A stretch of DNA of 34,674 bases, from NCBI GenBank assembly GCA_016282705.1, contig JAEELO010000029.1, positions 1 to 34,674 of the forward strand. The letters are read 5' to 3'. The DNA comes from Candidatus Gastranaerophilales bacterium. Lineage in GTDB: Bacteria; Cyanobacteriota; Vampirovibrionia; Gastranaerophilales; Gastranaerophilaceae. Positions 25,933-33,690 of this stretch are shown piece by piece (position 1 is the first letter of the stretch; the number at the start of each line of letters is the position of its first letter). Both the position numbers and the translations under genes were made by a program. Below the pieces are notes generated by a model that was not told the origin of the DNA, ran no database searches, and saw only the letters and a program-made list of their open reading frames with translations.

Positions 25933-25982
25933 ATATAAGTATTATAAAATAAAAATTTGCCAGATAAAGCCATATAAATTTT

Positions 25983-27296
25983 TTATATCGGAAGTTTATT
26001 CATACAGCAGTTTTTAAACTTTTTTCCGCTCCCGCAAGGACATTTATCGTTTCTTCCGACATTAGAATAATCAATATTTTGAATATTTTTTGCTTCTTCT
26101 TTTACGGAAACTGCATTCATAGTTTCTTCAAATATTTTTGAAGCATAAAGTACACTTGCAGAAGAAAATATCTTTTTATCAACGGAGTCTGCTTTATAAT
26201 AATTCAACAGTTCTTCCAAACTATATTTGGTTTCAAGTATTTCATTTACCCTGTCCGTAAAATTTTTATATTTTGAAGCAATTCTTCTTAGTATTCCGGC
26301 AGGAACTTTATCATTTTCCAAGAAGTTTTTAATACAATCTTTATAGCCCTGAATTGTTTTATAATCATCTATTTCAAATATTTTGCAAAATGTTTGATAG
26401 AAAGGAAGTACAAACAGTCCTAATTCTTTATCATAAATTATTCCTATATCATAAACGGAAGAATGAGAAGAAAAACCTTCCAATGATTTTTCCATAAAAT
26501 CAGAATATGAATTTCTAAAATCAGACACAGTAAAATATCTGTTATTTTCAACTTGTTTTATGTTTTTATTAACATCATCCTTTTCGGGAAGCACATCTGT
26601 ATCACAATATTCATTGAACATATTAATTAAATTATCAGCATATACATTTGTTGTTATAACTTCATCCGTATTAAAACACTTTGAGAACTTTTCACCAAAA
26701 TTTTTAACCAATGATTCAATTTGTTCTAATTTTTTAGGATTTTGTTCATAAGCATCTTCCGGTCGTTCAATTATTTTAGCTATTGCATATTTATAGACTT
26801 CTTCTTTGTTAATACTTGAAAGAACATTAGAAATTTCAAGAAGATAATGTTCATCTTTCATAGGAAATATTCTGCAAAGAGCATACTGTCCCGGAGTAAT
26901 ACCTCTAAAATTATTCATCTTAACTAATGAAAGAACCTTATAATTTTTTTCATTGACAAGATTATAAATTTCAAATCCGTTACTGAGAACTCTTCTTATC
27001 TCAAATACAGAAGAAAATGATTTTGATAAATTATCTAAAATTTCTTTTTCTTCTTTTGTTATATCGGTATTTTTTTCTTCAAATAGTTGAATAATTGTTT
27101 TTCTGTCAGTAGTAAGCCTTCTTTCAAAAATATAAGGGACTAATAAAGCTTGAAGTCTTGCACCTTGAGCATTACCTCCTTGTACCGTAACAAGATATTC
27201 ATCGAAATCAGGTTTAACAAGCTCATCAGCAAGAACAAAATTCATTACTTTTGTAATTGTATCCGAAATAATTGCTAATTTTTCTATTACTGACAT
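25983..27296 (-). CDS. SEC-C zinc-motif protein of unknown function
   Basis: 437 residues. Only the C terminus is recognisable: GRNDKCPCGSGKKFKNCC, with C419, C421, C430 and C431 in the exact SEC-C spacing C-x-C-x8-C-C that binds zinc in SecA and many accessory proteins. The rest is soluble, helical and charged, with YIFERRLTTDRKTIIQLFEEK (about 54-74) and FRGITPGQYALCRIFPMKDEHY (about 130-151). Proteins with an unassigned body and a C-terminal SEC-C tail are common; the tail generally mediates protein or nucleic-acid contact. Last gene of the MCE-upp-pgeF operon; its ATG is three bases after the pgeF stop. Confidence 0.75.
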   Translation of the reverse strand: MSVIEKLAIISDTITKVMNFVLADELVKPDFDEYLVTVQGGNAQGARLQALLVPYIFERRLTTDRKTIIQLFEEKNTDITKEEKEILDNLSKSFSSVFEIRRVLSNGFEIYNLVNEKNYKVLSLVKMNNFRGITPGQYALCRIFPMKDEHYLLEISNVLSSINKEEVYKYAIAKIIERPEDAYEQNPKKLEQIESLVKNFGEKFSKCFNTDEVITTNVYADNLINMFNEYCDTDVLPEKDDVNKNIKQVENNRYFTVSDFRNSYSDFMEKSLEGFSSHSSVYDIGIIYDKELGLFVLPFYQTFCKIFEIDDYKTIQGYKDCIKNFLENDKVPAGILRRIASKYKNFTDRVNEILETKYSLEELLNYYKADSVDKKIFSSASVLYASKIFEETMNAVSVKEEAKNIQNIDYSNVGRNDKCPCGSGKKFKNCCMNKLPI

Positions 27297-27298
27297 TT

Positions 27299-28033
27299 TT
27301 AATCCCCTTTTATTTTTACTATAGCAGAATGTCTAGCGGTAATTCCTTTTTCTTTTCTATATGAAAAAAATATATCAGACATACAGCATGTGCAATAGTC
27401 GCATGTGTCTATATTTTCAACACCGGCACTCAATAACTGATTATAATTTATTTTTTTTAAATCTACAAAATATTTACCGTTTTTGAATTGATATAATGAA
27501 ATATCATTTTTATCTTCAACAAGCTGCTCAAAGACATCTTCACCTGTTTCGAAACAACATTTTCCGATAGAAGGTCCGATAAGCGCAATAATATTTTCAG
27601 GATTAATATTAAGTTCATTTTTTAATTTATCAATTCCGATTTTTACTATTTTTGCTGCGGTTCCTCTCCAACCCGCATGAAGAATCGCACCCGTATTATC
27701 ATTTTTGCTGTATAAAATTATCGGAACACAATCAGCAAAATTCATAAGTAATAAAGAATTTTTTATATTTGAAATTAATCCGTCGGTATTATCATAAAAT
27801 TCTTTATCTTTAGATATAATTTCAATGTTATTACCGTGAACTTGTTTTGCAGTAGTAATATTACAGCCTGTCTTATTTGATAAAAATTTCCTATTATGTT
27901 CGGACAATTCTTTTAAATCTTCTCTTGAAGCACAAGTTAAAACGAACTCTCTTGTTGTAAAAAAACAATCATAATCACTAAGCAGCGAAGATTTTAATAT
28001 TTTTTTTCCGTAAAAATCATCAAAATAGAACAT
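27299..28033 (-). CDS. pgeF: PgeF/YfiH-type purine nucleoside phosphorylase / peptidoglycan editing factor
   Basis: 244 residues. DUF152/YfiH family, copper- or zinc-dependent, reported as purine nucleoside phosphorylase/adenosine deaminase and as an editor of mis-incorporated L-Ser in peptidoglycan precursors. Metal ligands: H66 in QVHGN, C102 in NFADCVPI and H119 in HAGWRGT; the C-to-H spacing of 17 is the family value. GPSIGKCCFE and the CTCCMSDIFFSYRKEKG-ARH end are also diagnostic. Start ATG overlaps the upp stop by one base (TAATG), so translation is coupled; a link with nucleobase salvage by upp is attractive. Confidence 0.92.
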   Translation of the reverse strand: MFYFDDFYGKKILKSSLLSDYDCFFTTREFVLTCASREDLKELSEHNRKFLSNKTGCNITTAKQVHGNNIEIISKDKEFYDNTDGLISNIKNSLLLMNFADCVPIILYSKNDNTGAILHAGWRGTAAKIVKIGIDKLKNELNINPENIIALIGPSIGKCCFETGEDVFEQLVEDKNDISLYQFKNGKYFVDLKKINYNQLLSAGVENIDTCDYCTCCMSDIFFSYRKEKGITARHSAIVKIKGD

Positions 28034-28695
28034 TAATTTTCGACCGTATTAAATATTCTGTCGCCTGCATCTCCAAGTCCCGGTCTGATATATCCGTTAT
28101 CGTTAAGACAATTATCAATACTTGCAGTTACAATTTTGACATCAGGATAAGCTTTAGTAACCTTTTCTAAACCTTCAGGCGCACTAATAAGGCTTACAAA
28201 ACGAATATTTTTTTGAGGAACTTTTTTGTTTGCAAAAAGTTTAATGGCATCTATGGCCGAATTCCCTGTTGCAAGCATCGGGTCCAATATTAAAATGATT
28301 TTATCTTCGGGATTATCAAATTCAACAGGAATTTTATTATAGTACCAAACAGGAGTTAAAGTATCTTCGTCCCTATACATTCCTATATGTCTTACAGTAG
28401 CATAAGGCATAATTTCATTTGCAATATCCGAAAATATTAAACCCGCTCTTAAAATAGGAGCAATTATTATTTCTTTTTTACTGCTTAAACGCTGAACTGT
28501 ACATTTTTCAAGCGGAGTTTCGATTTCAATATCTTCAAGCTCCAAGTCATCAGTGGCATTATAAAATAACAAATATGTAATTCTTCTTATGGCATTTCTA
28601 AATACTTCCGCACTTGTGGCCTTATTTCTTATTATGCTTAAATTATGACAGCATATAGGATGTTTTACTACTTTTACATTTTGGAAATCAGTCAT
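28033..28695 (-). CDS. upp: uracil phosphoribosyltransferase
   Basis: 220 residues. Makes UMP from uracil and PRPP. PRPP-binding loop DPMLATGNSAIDA (138-150), flexible region APILRAGLIFSD (79-90), and the uracil-binding C terminus YIRPGLGDAGDRIFNT. Typical length is about 210. ATG at 28695 lies inside the end of the upstream MCE gene (8-base overlap), and its stop is shared with the pgeF start, so the three are one tightly coupled operon. Confidence 0.96.
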   Translation of the reverse strand: MTDFQNVKVVKHPICCHNLSIIRNKATSAEVFRNAIRRITYLLFYNATDDLELEDIEIETPLEKCTVQRLSSKKEIIIAPILRAGLIFSDIANEIMPYATVRHIGMYRDEDTLTPVWYYNKIPVEFDNPEDKIILILDPMLATGNSAIDAIKLFANKKVPQKNIRFVSLISAPEGLEKVTKAYPDVKIVTASIDNCLNDNGYIRPGLGDAGDRIFNTVEN

Positions 28696-29323
28696 TTTTT
28701 ACGCCTCTATTTTTCAATAATTTTTCAGTTTCTTTAGTCATTTTATTTATAATAACAGTTTGAGATTTATTTGCCATATTGGTTTGATTTATTAAATTTT
28801 CCATATTTTTACTCTGCTTTAAGATTTCTTTTCTATGAAGAATTCCTGATTCATCTATAGCCCTTTTGGCATTACCGTATAAAGCAATCATAACTTCTGA
28901 CGATAATTTAGAACCATCCCAATAATCTTGAACTCTGTATGTTCCTGATGGAATTATTTCTTCTCTGTTATCAGTTTCCGATGCTGTTGCAGGATTTAAT
29001 TCCAATGAAGTAGAGCCTCCAAGCCCATAAAATTCAATAGTGGCAGTTGCACACTTTGGTATAATGGCATATTTTTTTGTAACATGTATAGAAACAAACA
29101 CTTTATTATCAAATATTTTTATGTTTTTAATATAACCGATGTTGACTCCCATTAAACGAACAGGAGAGCCTTTTATTAGCCCTTCAACATCATCAAAAAA
29201 GATATAATATGTATTCTTGACATTATCTTTTATCGTGGAATTATAGAAATATAATAAACTGCCGCAAAATATTATAAGCAGCCAAACAATAAATTCTATA
29301 ATCAATATTTGTTTCTTGCGCAT
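28688..29323 (-). CDS. MCE-domain (MlaD-like) membrane-anchored lipid transport protein
   Basis: 211 residues from ATG 29323 (MRKKQILIIE). A TTG 18 bases upstream is in frame but probably lies in the promoter. One N-terminal membrane segment (6-26) anchors a periplasmic MCE domain: YYIFFDDVEGLIKGSPVRL then GVNIGYIKNIKI (about 39-70) and FYGLGGSTSLELN (98-110). The C-terminal 60 residues are charged and helical. MCE proteins bind lipids in the periplasm and work with an ABC transporter (MlaFE) between the outer and inner membranes. No MlaE/MlaF gene is in this window, and MlaD-type proteins are normally next to their ABC partners. The unit with upp and pgeF is unusual. It implies a diderm envelope. 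Confidence 0.85.
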   Translation of the reverse strand: MRKKQILIIEFIVWLLIIFCGSLLYFYNSTIKDNVKNTYYIFFDDVEGLIKGSPVRLMGVNIGYIKNIKIFDNKVFVSIHVTKKYAIIPKCATATIEFYGLGGSTSLELNPATASETDNREEIIPSGTYRVQDYWDGSKLSSEVMIALYGNAKRAIDESGILHRKEILKQSKNMENLINQTNMANKSQTVIINKMTKETEKLLKNRGVKND

Positions 29324-29329
29324 ACAAAC

Positions 29330-29357
29330 ATTATAAATCAAATGATATATATTACAA
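29330..29357 (-). promoter_or_regulatory. start-proximal promoter candidate for the MCE-upp-pgeF operon
   Basis: On the minus strand TTGTAA (complement of 29352-29357), 16 bases, and TATAAT (complement of 29330-29335) end six bases before the MCE ATG at 29323. This is the leaderless arrangement seen at two other genes. Confidence 0.4.
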
Positions 29358-29390
29358 AATAAAATGTAGTGTTAATTAAATATTAAGTAA

Positions 29391-29418
29391 ATTATAAATT
29401 ATCATTATATTTTATCAA
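29391..29418 (-). promoter_or_regulatory. upstream promoter candidate for the MCE-upp-pgeF operon
   Basis: On the minus strand TTGATA (complement of 29413-29418), 16 bases, and perfect TATAAT (complement of 29391-29396). It would give a leader of about 60 bases. Confidence 0.45.
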
Positions 29419-29446
29419 TTTTAACTTTTAGGGGTTTTATAAAGGT

Positions 29447-31090
29447 ATGAAAATTAGTTCAATAAAATCTGTCATGAATTTTAAAGGTGCAACGATAAAT
29501 ATAAATGCGCTGTCTGATATACACGGGCATATAGAAAAATGTGACAGAGCATACCAAACAATGCAGAAGCATAATGTTTTTGAACCCGAAAAAAAAGGTA
29601 CAGCCAACTATCTTATTATAGGCGGAGATTGGTTTATTTCAGGAGATAGAAAAGGCTATAAATCAGCACCAAATAAACCTTTGATGGGTTTTCAACTTGA
29701 TATGTACAACAAATTTGTCGGTTCAATAAAACAAAAATTCCCCAAGCTTATATCATTATTCATACCAGGAAACCACGATTTTGACGGAGGAAGAAAATGT
29801 TTTAAAGAAGTTGCAAAAAATATAGACTCAACTATCTTATCTACAAATTTAGACAAGAATAATTCCAAATATTTGGCAGATGAAATAAAAACAGGTCATA
29901 TAGTAGAATCTTATATTGATTTTGTCAGTGATGATAAAAAAGCGAATGTATCATATCCTGTATTAAATTTAGGCATCTCTCCGGTTAATATGAGTTATTA
30001 CAAAAAATATTTATCAGGTATTAATTTTACGGATAATATTCCGCAAGCGCAAAAAACTGTAAAACCAGAACAATACAAGAAAACATCAGAACGAGTAAAT
30101 TCATTAATAAACGATTTCAAAAATAAATATCCAAACGGAATTGTAGTATTAACAAGCCATACAGGTGTTGATTTTGCACAAAATTGTGCAAAAGAAGGAA
30201 ATATAGATTTAATATTTAATGCACATGAACACAAAGAGGAAATTGAACAAATAAACGGAACACCGATTATAAATCTTTCCCAAAACTTCAATAAAATAGT
30301 TAATGCAAAAATAAAACTGGATGATGATGGTAAGAAACATAATATTTTAATAAAATCTATGAATCCGAACGAAGAAACAATATCAACGGAAAGCAGTATC
30401 GGAGAATATTATGACGAACTTTTCAAAGAAGATTCAAAAAAAATATATACAATAAGATGTACAAATCCGTTATTAACAGAACTTTCTACAGAAGGTATAA
30501 GATACGAAAATAACCATCTCGCAAATTTTGTAACAGGTATTCTTCTTGAACAAGCTCAAAAAATTAATCCGCTAATTGATATTTTTGCATTAAATTCTTC
30601 TTCTATAAGAGGTGGTTTCCATCTCAGCGATGACAAAAATACAACTCATGCAGAAGTTTTAAACTGCCTCGACGGCATAAACACATCCCAATCAGATGTT
30701 TATGTTACAGATGTTTGGGGAGAAGAATTAATAATGCTGATAATGGATAATTTCGTATTTAATATGGCAGATAAAGAAAAAAATCCGATTATTCAATATG
30801 CCGGAATTACTATAGATAAAACAAATATGTTGGAAGACTACCATAACGGTAAAAGTTTTAAAGATTTGTGTAAATATATAAAATTAACAAGTACAGGGGA
30901 ACAAATAAACCCTAATTTCATATACAGAATAGCTAATCCAAAAAAATATTTTGAAAAGTCAAACAGTGAAGAAATAAGAAACAAAATATATTCATCTACA
31001 CCTTTAAACAAAAATGTTCACGAATTATTTGAAAATTATTTTGCAGAACATAATACTATTACTTATGTTCCTGAAACAAGATTATATTAA
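29447..31090 (+). CDS. UshA-type 5'-nucleotidase / metallophosphoesterase without signal peptide
   Basis: 547 residues. Calcineurin-like metallophosphoesterase domain with all metal motifs: D24-x-H26 (SDIHGH), GGDW (D61), GNHD (109-111), TSHTG (H238) and NAHEH (H260, H262). A 5'-nucleotidase C-terminal domain follows, with the substrate-site NSSSIRGGFHLSD. UshA-family enzymes dephosphorylate nucleotides in the periplasm and normally have a cleaved signal peptide; here the protein starts MKISSIKSVMNFKGATININ, with the shared leader motif (F12-K-G) and no signal peptide, 11 residues before the catalytic fold begins. Either a cytoplasmic enzyme or one exported by the leader. Divergent from the MCE operon. 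Confidence 0.88.
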   Translation: MKISSIKSVMNFKGATININALSDIHGHIEKCDRAYQTMQKHNVFEPEKKGTANYLIIGGDWFISGDRKGYKSAPNKPLMGFQLDMYNKFVGSIKQKFPKLISLFIPGNHDFDGGRKCFKEVAKNIDSTILSTNLDKNNSKYLADEIKTGHIVESYIDFVSDDKKANVSYPVLNLGISPVNMSYYKKYLSGINFTDNIPQAQKTVKPEQYKKTSERVNSLINDFKNKYPNGIVVLTSHTGVDFAQNCAKEGNIDLIFNAHEHKEEIEQINGTPIINLSQNFNKIVNAKIKLDDDGKKHNILIKSMNPNEETISTESSIGEYYDELFKEDSKKIYTIRCTNPLLTELSTEGIRYENNHLANFVTGILLEQAQKINPLIDIFALNSSSIRGGFHLSDDKNTTHAEVLNCLDGINTSQSDVYVTDVWGEELIMLIMDNFVFNMADKEKNPIIQYAGITIDKTNMLEDYHNGKSFKDLCKYIKLTSTGEQINPNFIYRIANPKKYFEKSNSEEIRNKIYSSTPLNKNVHELFENYFAEHNTITYVPETRLY

Positions 31091-31121
31091 TAAATTCGGT
31101 ATCTTAAAAATATAAAAAGAC

Positions 31122-32483
31122 CTATTTTGAAGTTTGTTCTTCGGATATCATTTGTTTATATCCGGCAATAACTTCTTTCCAAGGTTCAACAATTACATCA
31201 TCCTTAGAAAGTGCTTCTTTCGGAATACCTGCGTGATGTATATATGGAAGAAGTTCTTTTTCTGAAATTTTAACTTCAGCGTCAATACCGTCATCAGTAT
31301 CATTGCAGATAAAATATCCGTTTCCGTCTTTATCTTGTTCATAACCGATAACAGTAAGTTCATGCCCGCCTTTAACATTATTTTCAGAGTCAGTGTATAT
31401 TCTTCCGATTATAATATTTTGATTTAATTCTAATGATTTTAGAAGATGATTTTTTAATTCTTGAGGTTCACAATTATAACCTGCGAGTTTTCCGTCTTGA
31501 ATATTTTGATATACAACAGAAATAACAGGCTTTTCAAATACAATTCTTTCGACAAAATTCTTTTCTTCTTCAGTTAATCCTGTTTTATCAGGATTTAAAT
31601 GACCGGTTCTCTCATCAGTAAGTGCATCATATGTATTTTGAGAACCTAAATTTAATAAAGCAGATTGAATTAATACATCTATACAAGAACGCTCGCCCGG
31701 ATCCTTATATGAAGTTTGGACTCTTGCTCTTACTATTGCATTTCTATCCGGCTTAATTTTTACATTAAGCTTTTCCCAATTATTTTCAAAATAACAGTCT
31801 GTATTAAATTGTCTTAATTTAAATAAGCTTTCGGCCGTACCCTGAGCCATATCCGTTATATCAATTCTTTTATCAACACTATATGAATTGCCGCTTAATC
31901 CTTCTGCAAATCTTACAAACTCCGCAGGATTTTTGCTCGCAAGACAATATTCCATGCTTGCTACAACGCAAGAAGATGACATTACATTATATGCTTGTTG
32001 AGGGAATTGATTACCCGTTTCTTTTGTAATTCCTTTCGCAACAGGAGCCGGAATATCTCCGAATTTTTGCGTAATACTTGCAGGATTATCTAAGGCTTTT
32101 ATAACTTCAGAAAGTATTTGCTTTTTATCCAAGCCTTGAAGTCTCGGTTGAGTCACGATTTTATACATATTAGAGAGAACAGTGGAACCGTCATTTGATT
32201 TGTTATTCATTAAAATACCCTTTTTATCAAGAGCATTAAATGTCTTTAAGTCCGAATGGTTTAAAAATGACTTAACGGTGTTATATTGCTGTTCCAAAGA
32301 AGGTGAAGCAGTATTGGAAGCTGCACCTGTAAATGAAGGTATATAAGCTTTATAATTATCTGCATTTAAACTTTTTAAATCTGAAGGTTGTGTTAAAGCA
32401 GGACTTGTTCTAACTTTAAATCTCAAGTCAGTTTTCAAATCCTTTGAAATGTACATATTATTAACTTTAGAAATTTTTAACAT
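31122..32483 (-). CDS. candidate papain-fold cysteine peptidase with N-terminal FTG motif
   Basis: 453 residues. The leader MLKISKVNNMY... ends in PSFTGAAS (49-56, F51-T-G). The body contains a potential cysteine-protease triad: Q162/Q163 and C172 in MSSSCVVAS (168-176), H374 in GGHELTVIGYE (372-382), and N394/D395 in FICNDTDDG. The HELTVIGY...D-NGYFICND order matches the histidine and asparagine segments of C39/papain-like folds. No signal peptide or membrane segment. A secreted peptidase or effector-like role is possible. It converges on the 5'-nucleotidase gene, and its neighbour on the other side is a radical SAM gene 96 bases away in the same direction. The fold call is inferred from pattern only. 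Confidence 0.55.
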   Translation of the reverse strand: MLKISKVNNMYISKDLKTDLRFKVRTSPALTQPSDLKSLNADNYKAYIPSFTGAASNTASPSLEQQYNTVKSFLNHSDLKTFNALDKKGILMNNKSNDGSTVLSNMYKIVTQPRLQGLDKKQILSEVIKALDNPASITQKFGDIPAPVAKGITKETGNQFPQQAYNVMSSSCVVASMEYCLASKNPAEFVRFAEGLSGNSYSVDKRIDITDMAQGTAESLFKLRQFNTDCYFENNWEKLNVKIKPDRNAIVRARVQTSYKDPGERSCIDVLIQSALLNLGSQNTYDALTDERTGHLNPDKTGLTEEEKNFVERIVFEKPVISVVYQNIQDGKLAGYNCEPQELKNHLLKSLELNQNIIIGRIYTDSENNVKGGHELTVIGYEQDKDGNGYFICNDTDDGIDAEVKISEKELLPYIHHAGIPKEALSKDDVIVEPWKEVIAGYKQMISEEQTSK

Positions 32484-32579
32484 AAAACACTTATACCTTC
32501 AAATATAATAAAAAAAGAAGGGATTAAAAATTGCTATTTTTACTGTTTATTTGTAATTTGTTAAGTACATTGTTACAAA

Positions 32580-33545
32580 TTAAATTTGGTTTTTACCCTC
32601 TTTTAAACCTCTTGCTCTGTCATAAAGTTCTACCTTCATATTTAATGAATGTGCTTTATCTATAACATAATTAACCAAATCAAGGTAATAATCGGATATT
32701 GTAGCTCTGTTTGTTTTATACCAAACATCTTCAATATCTAAAGCAAGCCATTTACCGCCTACATTAATAACAGAATTAATCCAAGAATCAATCTCTTTCC
32801 TGTTATCGTTTACATTCGGAATAATAATATATTTGGAAGTCATCAAGCCAAAACTGTCAGTATTAGCATCTGCATACTTTTTCATGTTTTCCAAAACTTT
32901 TTTATAAGCATTAACACGCTTAATTTTTTGATAAGTTTTATCACAACCCGCATCAATTGAAATAACAACGTTTAAAACACCTTTTCTGATTGCTTCTTCA
33001 ATTGCAGGAGAGAATTTAATACCTGATGAATGTATTCTCATGTTTTTAAAATTATTAGCAGTAAGCAGCTTAATCAAATCTTCAAATTCGGGTGCTACAG
33101 TAGGTTCTCCCCCTCCAAATGATACTTCTCCGCCGGGGCGTAAAATTTTTCGTTCTATCATGTCTTTAACAACCGGAACAGCATCATAAGGTTTAATTTT
33201 GTCGAAAATCTTTTTATTTTGAACCTCATAACAATACGTACATCTGCTGTTACAAAGAACCCAATAATTAAATTGGAGGAAGTTTATATAATCTTCATCA
33301 TCCCATTCTTTTTCTTCAAGAAAAACACAACCCAAACAATTAGGTGTAAGATTTCCTTTTTTGTGTTCTTCACGAAATTTACGTTTAAACTCAAACAGTT
33401 TATCCCAGTCTATCGGTTCACCGTTATAAACATTCTGTATGGTAATTCTTCCCCCGCCTGTATGGCACGTAAAACAACAAGTTTCAAGTCTTGTATGTTC
33501 AAAGTCCATACCATGCTCTATATATCTGCAACTAAGGTATTTCAC
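32580..33545 (-). CDS. radical SAM protein with N-terminal SPASM-like cysteine domain (paralogue 2)
   Basis: 321 residues if started at GTG 33545, which follows GGGAT and makes the N terminus (MKYLSCRYIEHG) collinear with paralogue 3; an alternative TTG at 33557 adds four residues. N-terminal Cys domain: C6, C23/C24 (ETCCFTCH), C70 and C73 (NCLGC), with GGGRITIQN and NGEPIDWDKLFEFKRKFREE between, the latter resembling the W-x-x-x-R segment of SPASM domains. Radical SAM cysteines are C98, C102 and C105 (NSRCTYC), GGGEPT at 144-149. Cleaves SAM to a 5'-deoxyadenosyl radical; substrate unknown. An additional C27 lies nearby. Followed by AT-rich dyads that may end transcription. Divergent from paralogue 3. 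Confidence 0.88.
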   Translation of the reverse strand: MKYLSCRYIEHGMDFEHTRLETCCFTCHTGGGRITIQNVYNGEPIDWDKLFEFKRKFREEHKKGNLTPNCLGCVFLEEKEWDDEDYINFLQFNYWVLCNSRCTYCYEVQNKKIFDKIKPYDAVPVVKDMIERKILRPGGEVSFGGGEPTVAPEFEDLIKLLTANNFKNMRIHSSGIKFSPAIEEAIRKGVLNVVISIDAGCDKTYQKIKRVNAYKKVLENMKKYADANTDSFGLMTSKYIIIPNVNDNRKEIDSWINSVINVGGKWLALDIEDVWYKTNRATISDYYLDLVNYVIDKAHSLNMKVELYDRARGLKEGKNQI

Positions 33546-33610
33546 TTGATATCCCAATCTCTACTCTTATGTATAAATTACCATTTTCAATAATAATAGT
33601 CAAGAATGCA

Positions 33611-33629
33611 AAGAAATGCTAAATTTCTT
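33611..33629. promoter_or_regulatory. inverted repeat overlapping the paralogue 3 promoter
   Basis: aagaaat (33611-33617) and atttctt (33623-33629) flank five bases in the 145-base gap between two divergent radical SAM genes. The right arm touches the -35 box of the rightward promoter. It could be a binding site controlling both genes. Confidence 0.3.
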
Positions 33630-33656
33630 GTCTTTGGATTTTATTATATGTATAAT
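33628..33656 (+). promoter_or_regulatory. promoter for radical SAM paralogue 3
   Basis: TTGTCT (33628-33633), exactly 17 bases, and perfect TATAAT (33651-33656), 34 bases before the TTG start at 33691. Confidence 0.55.
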
Positions 33657-33690
33657 AACAATGTTTTTAGATAATAAATAGGAATATGTT

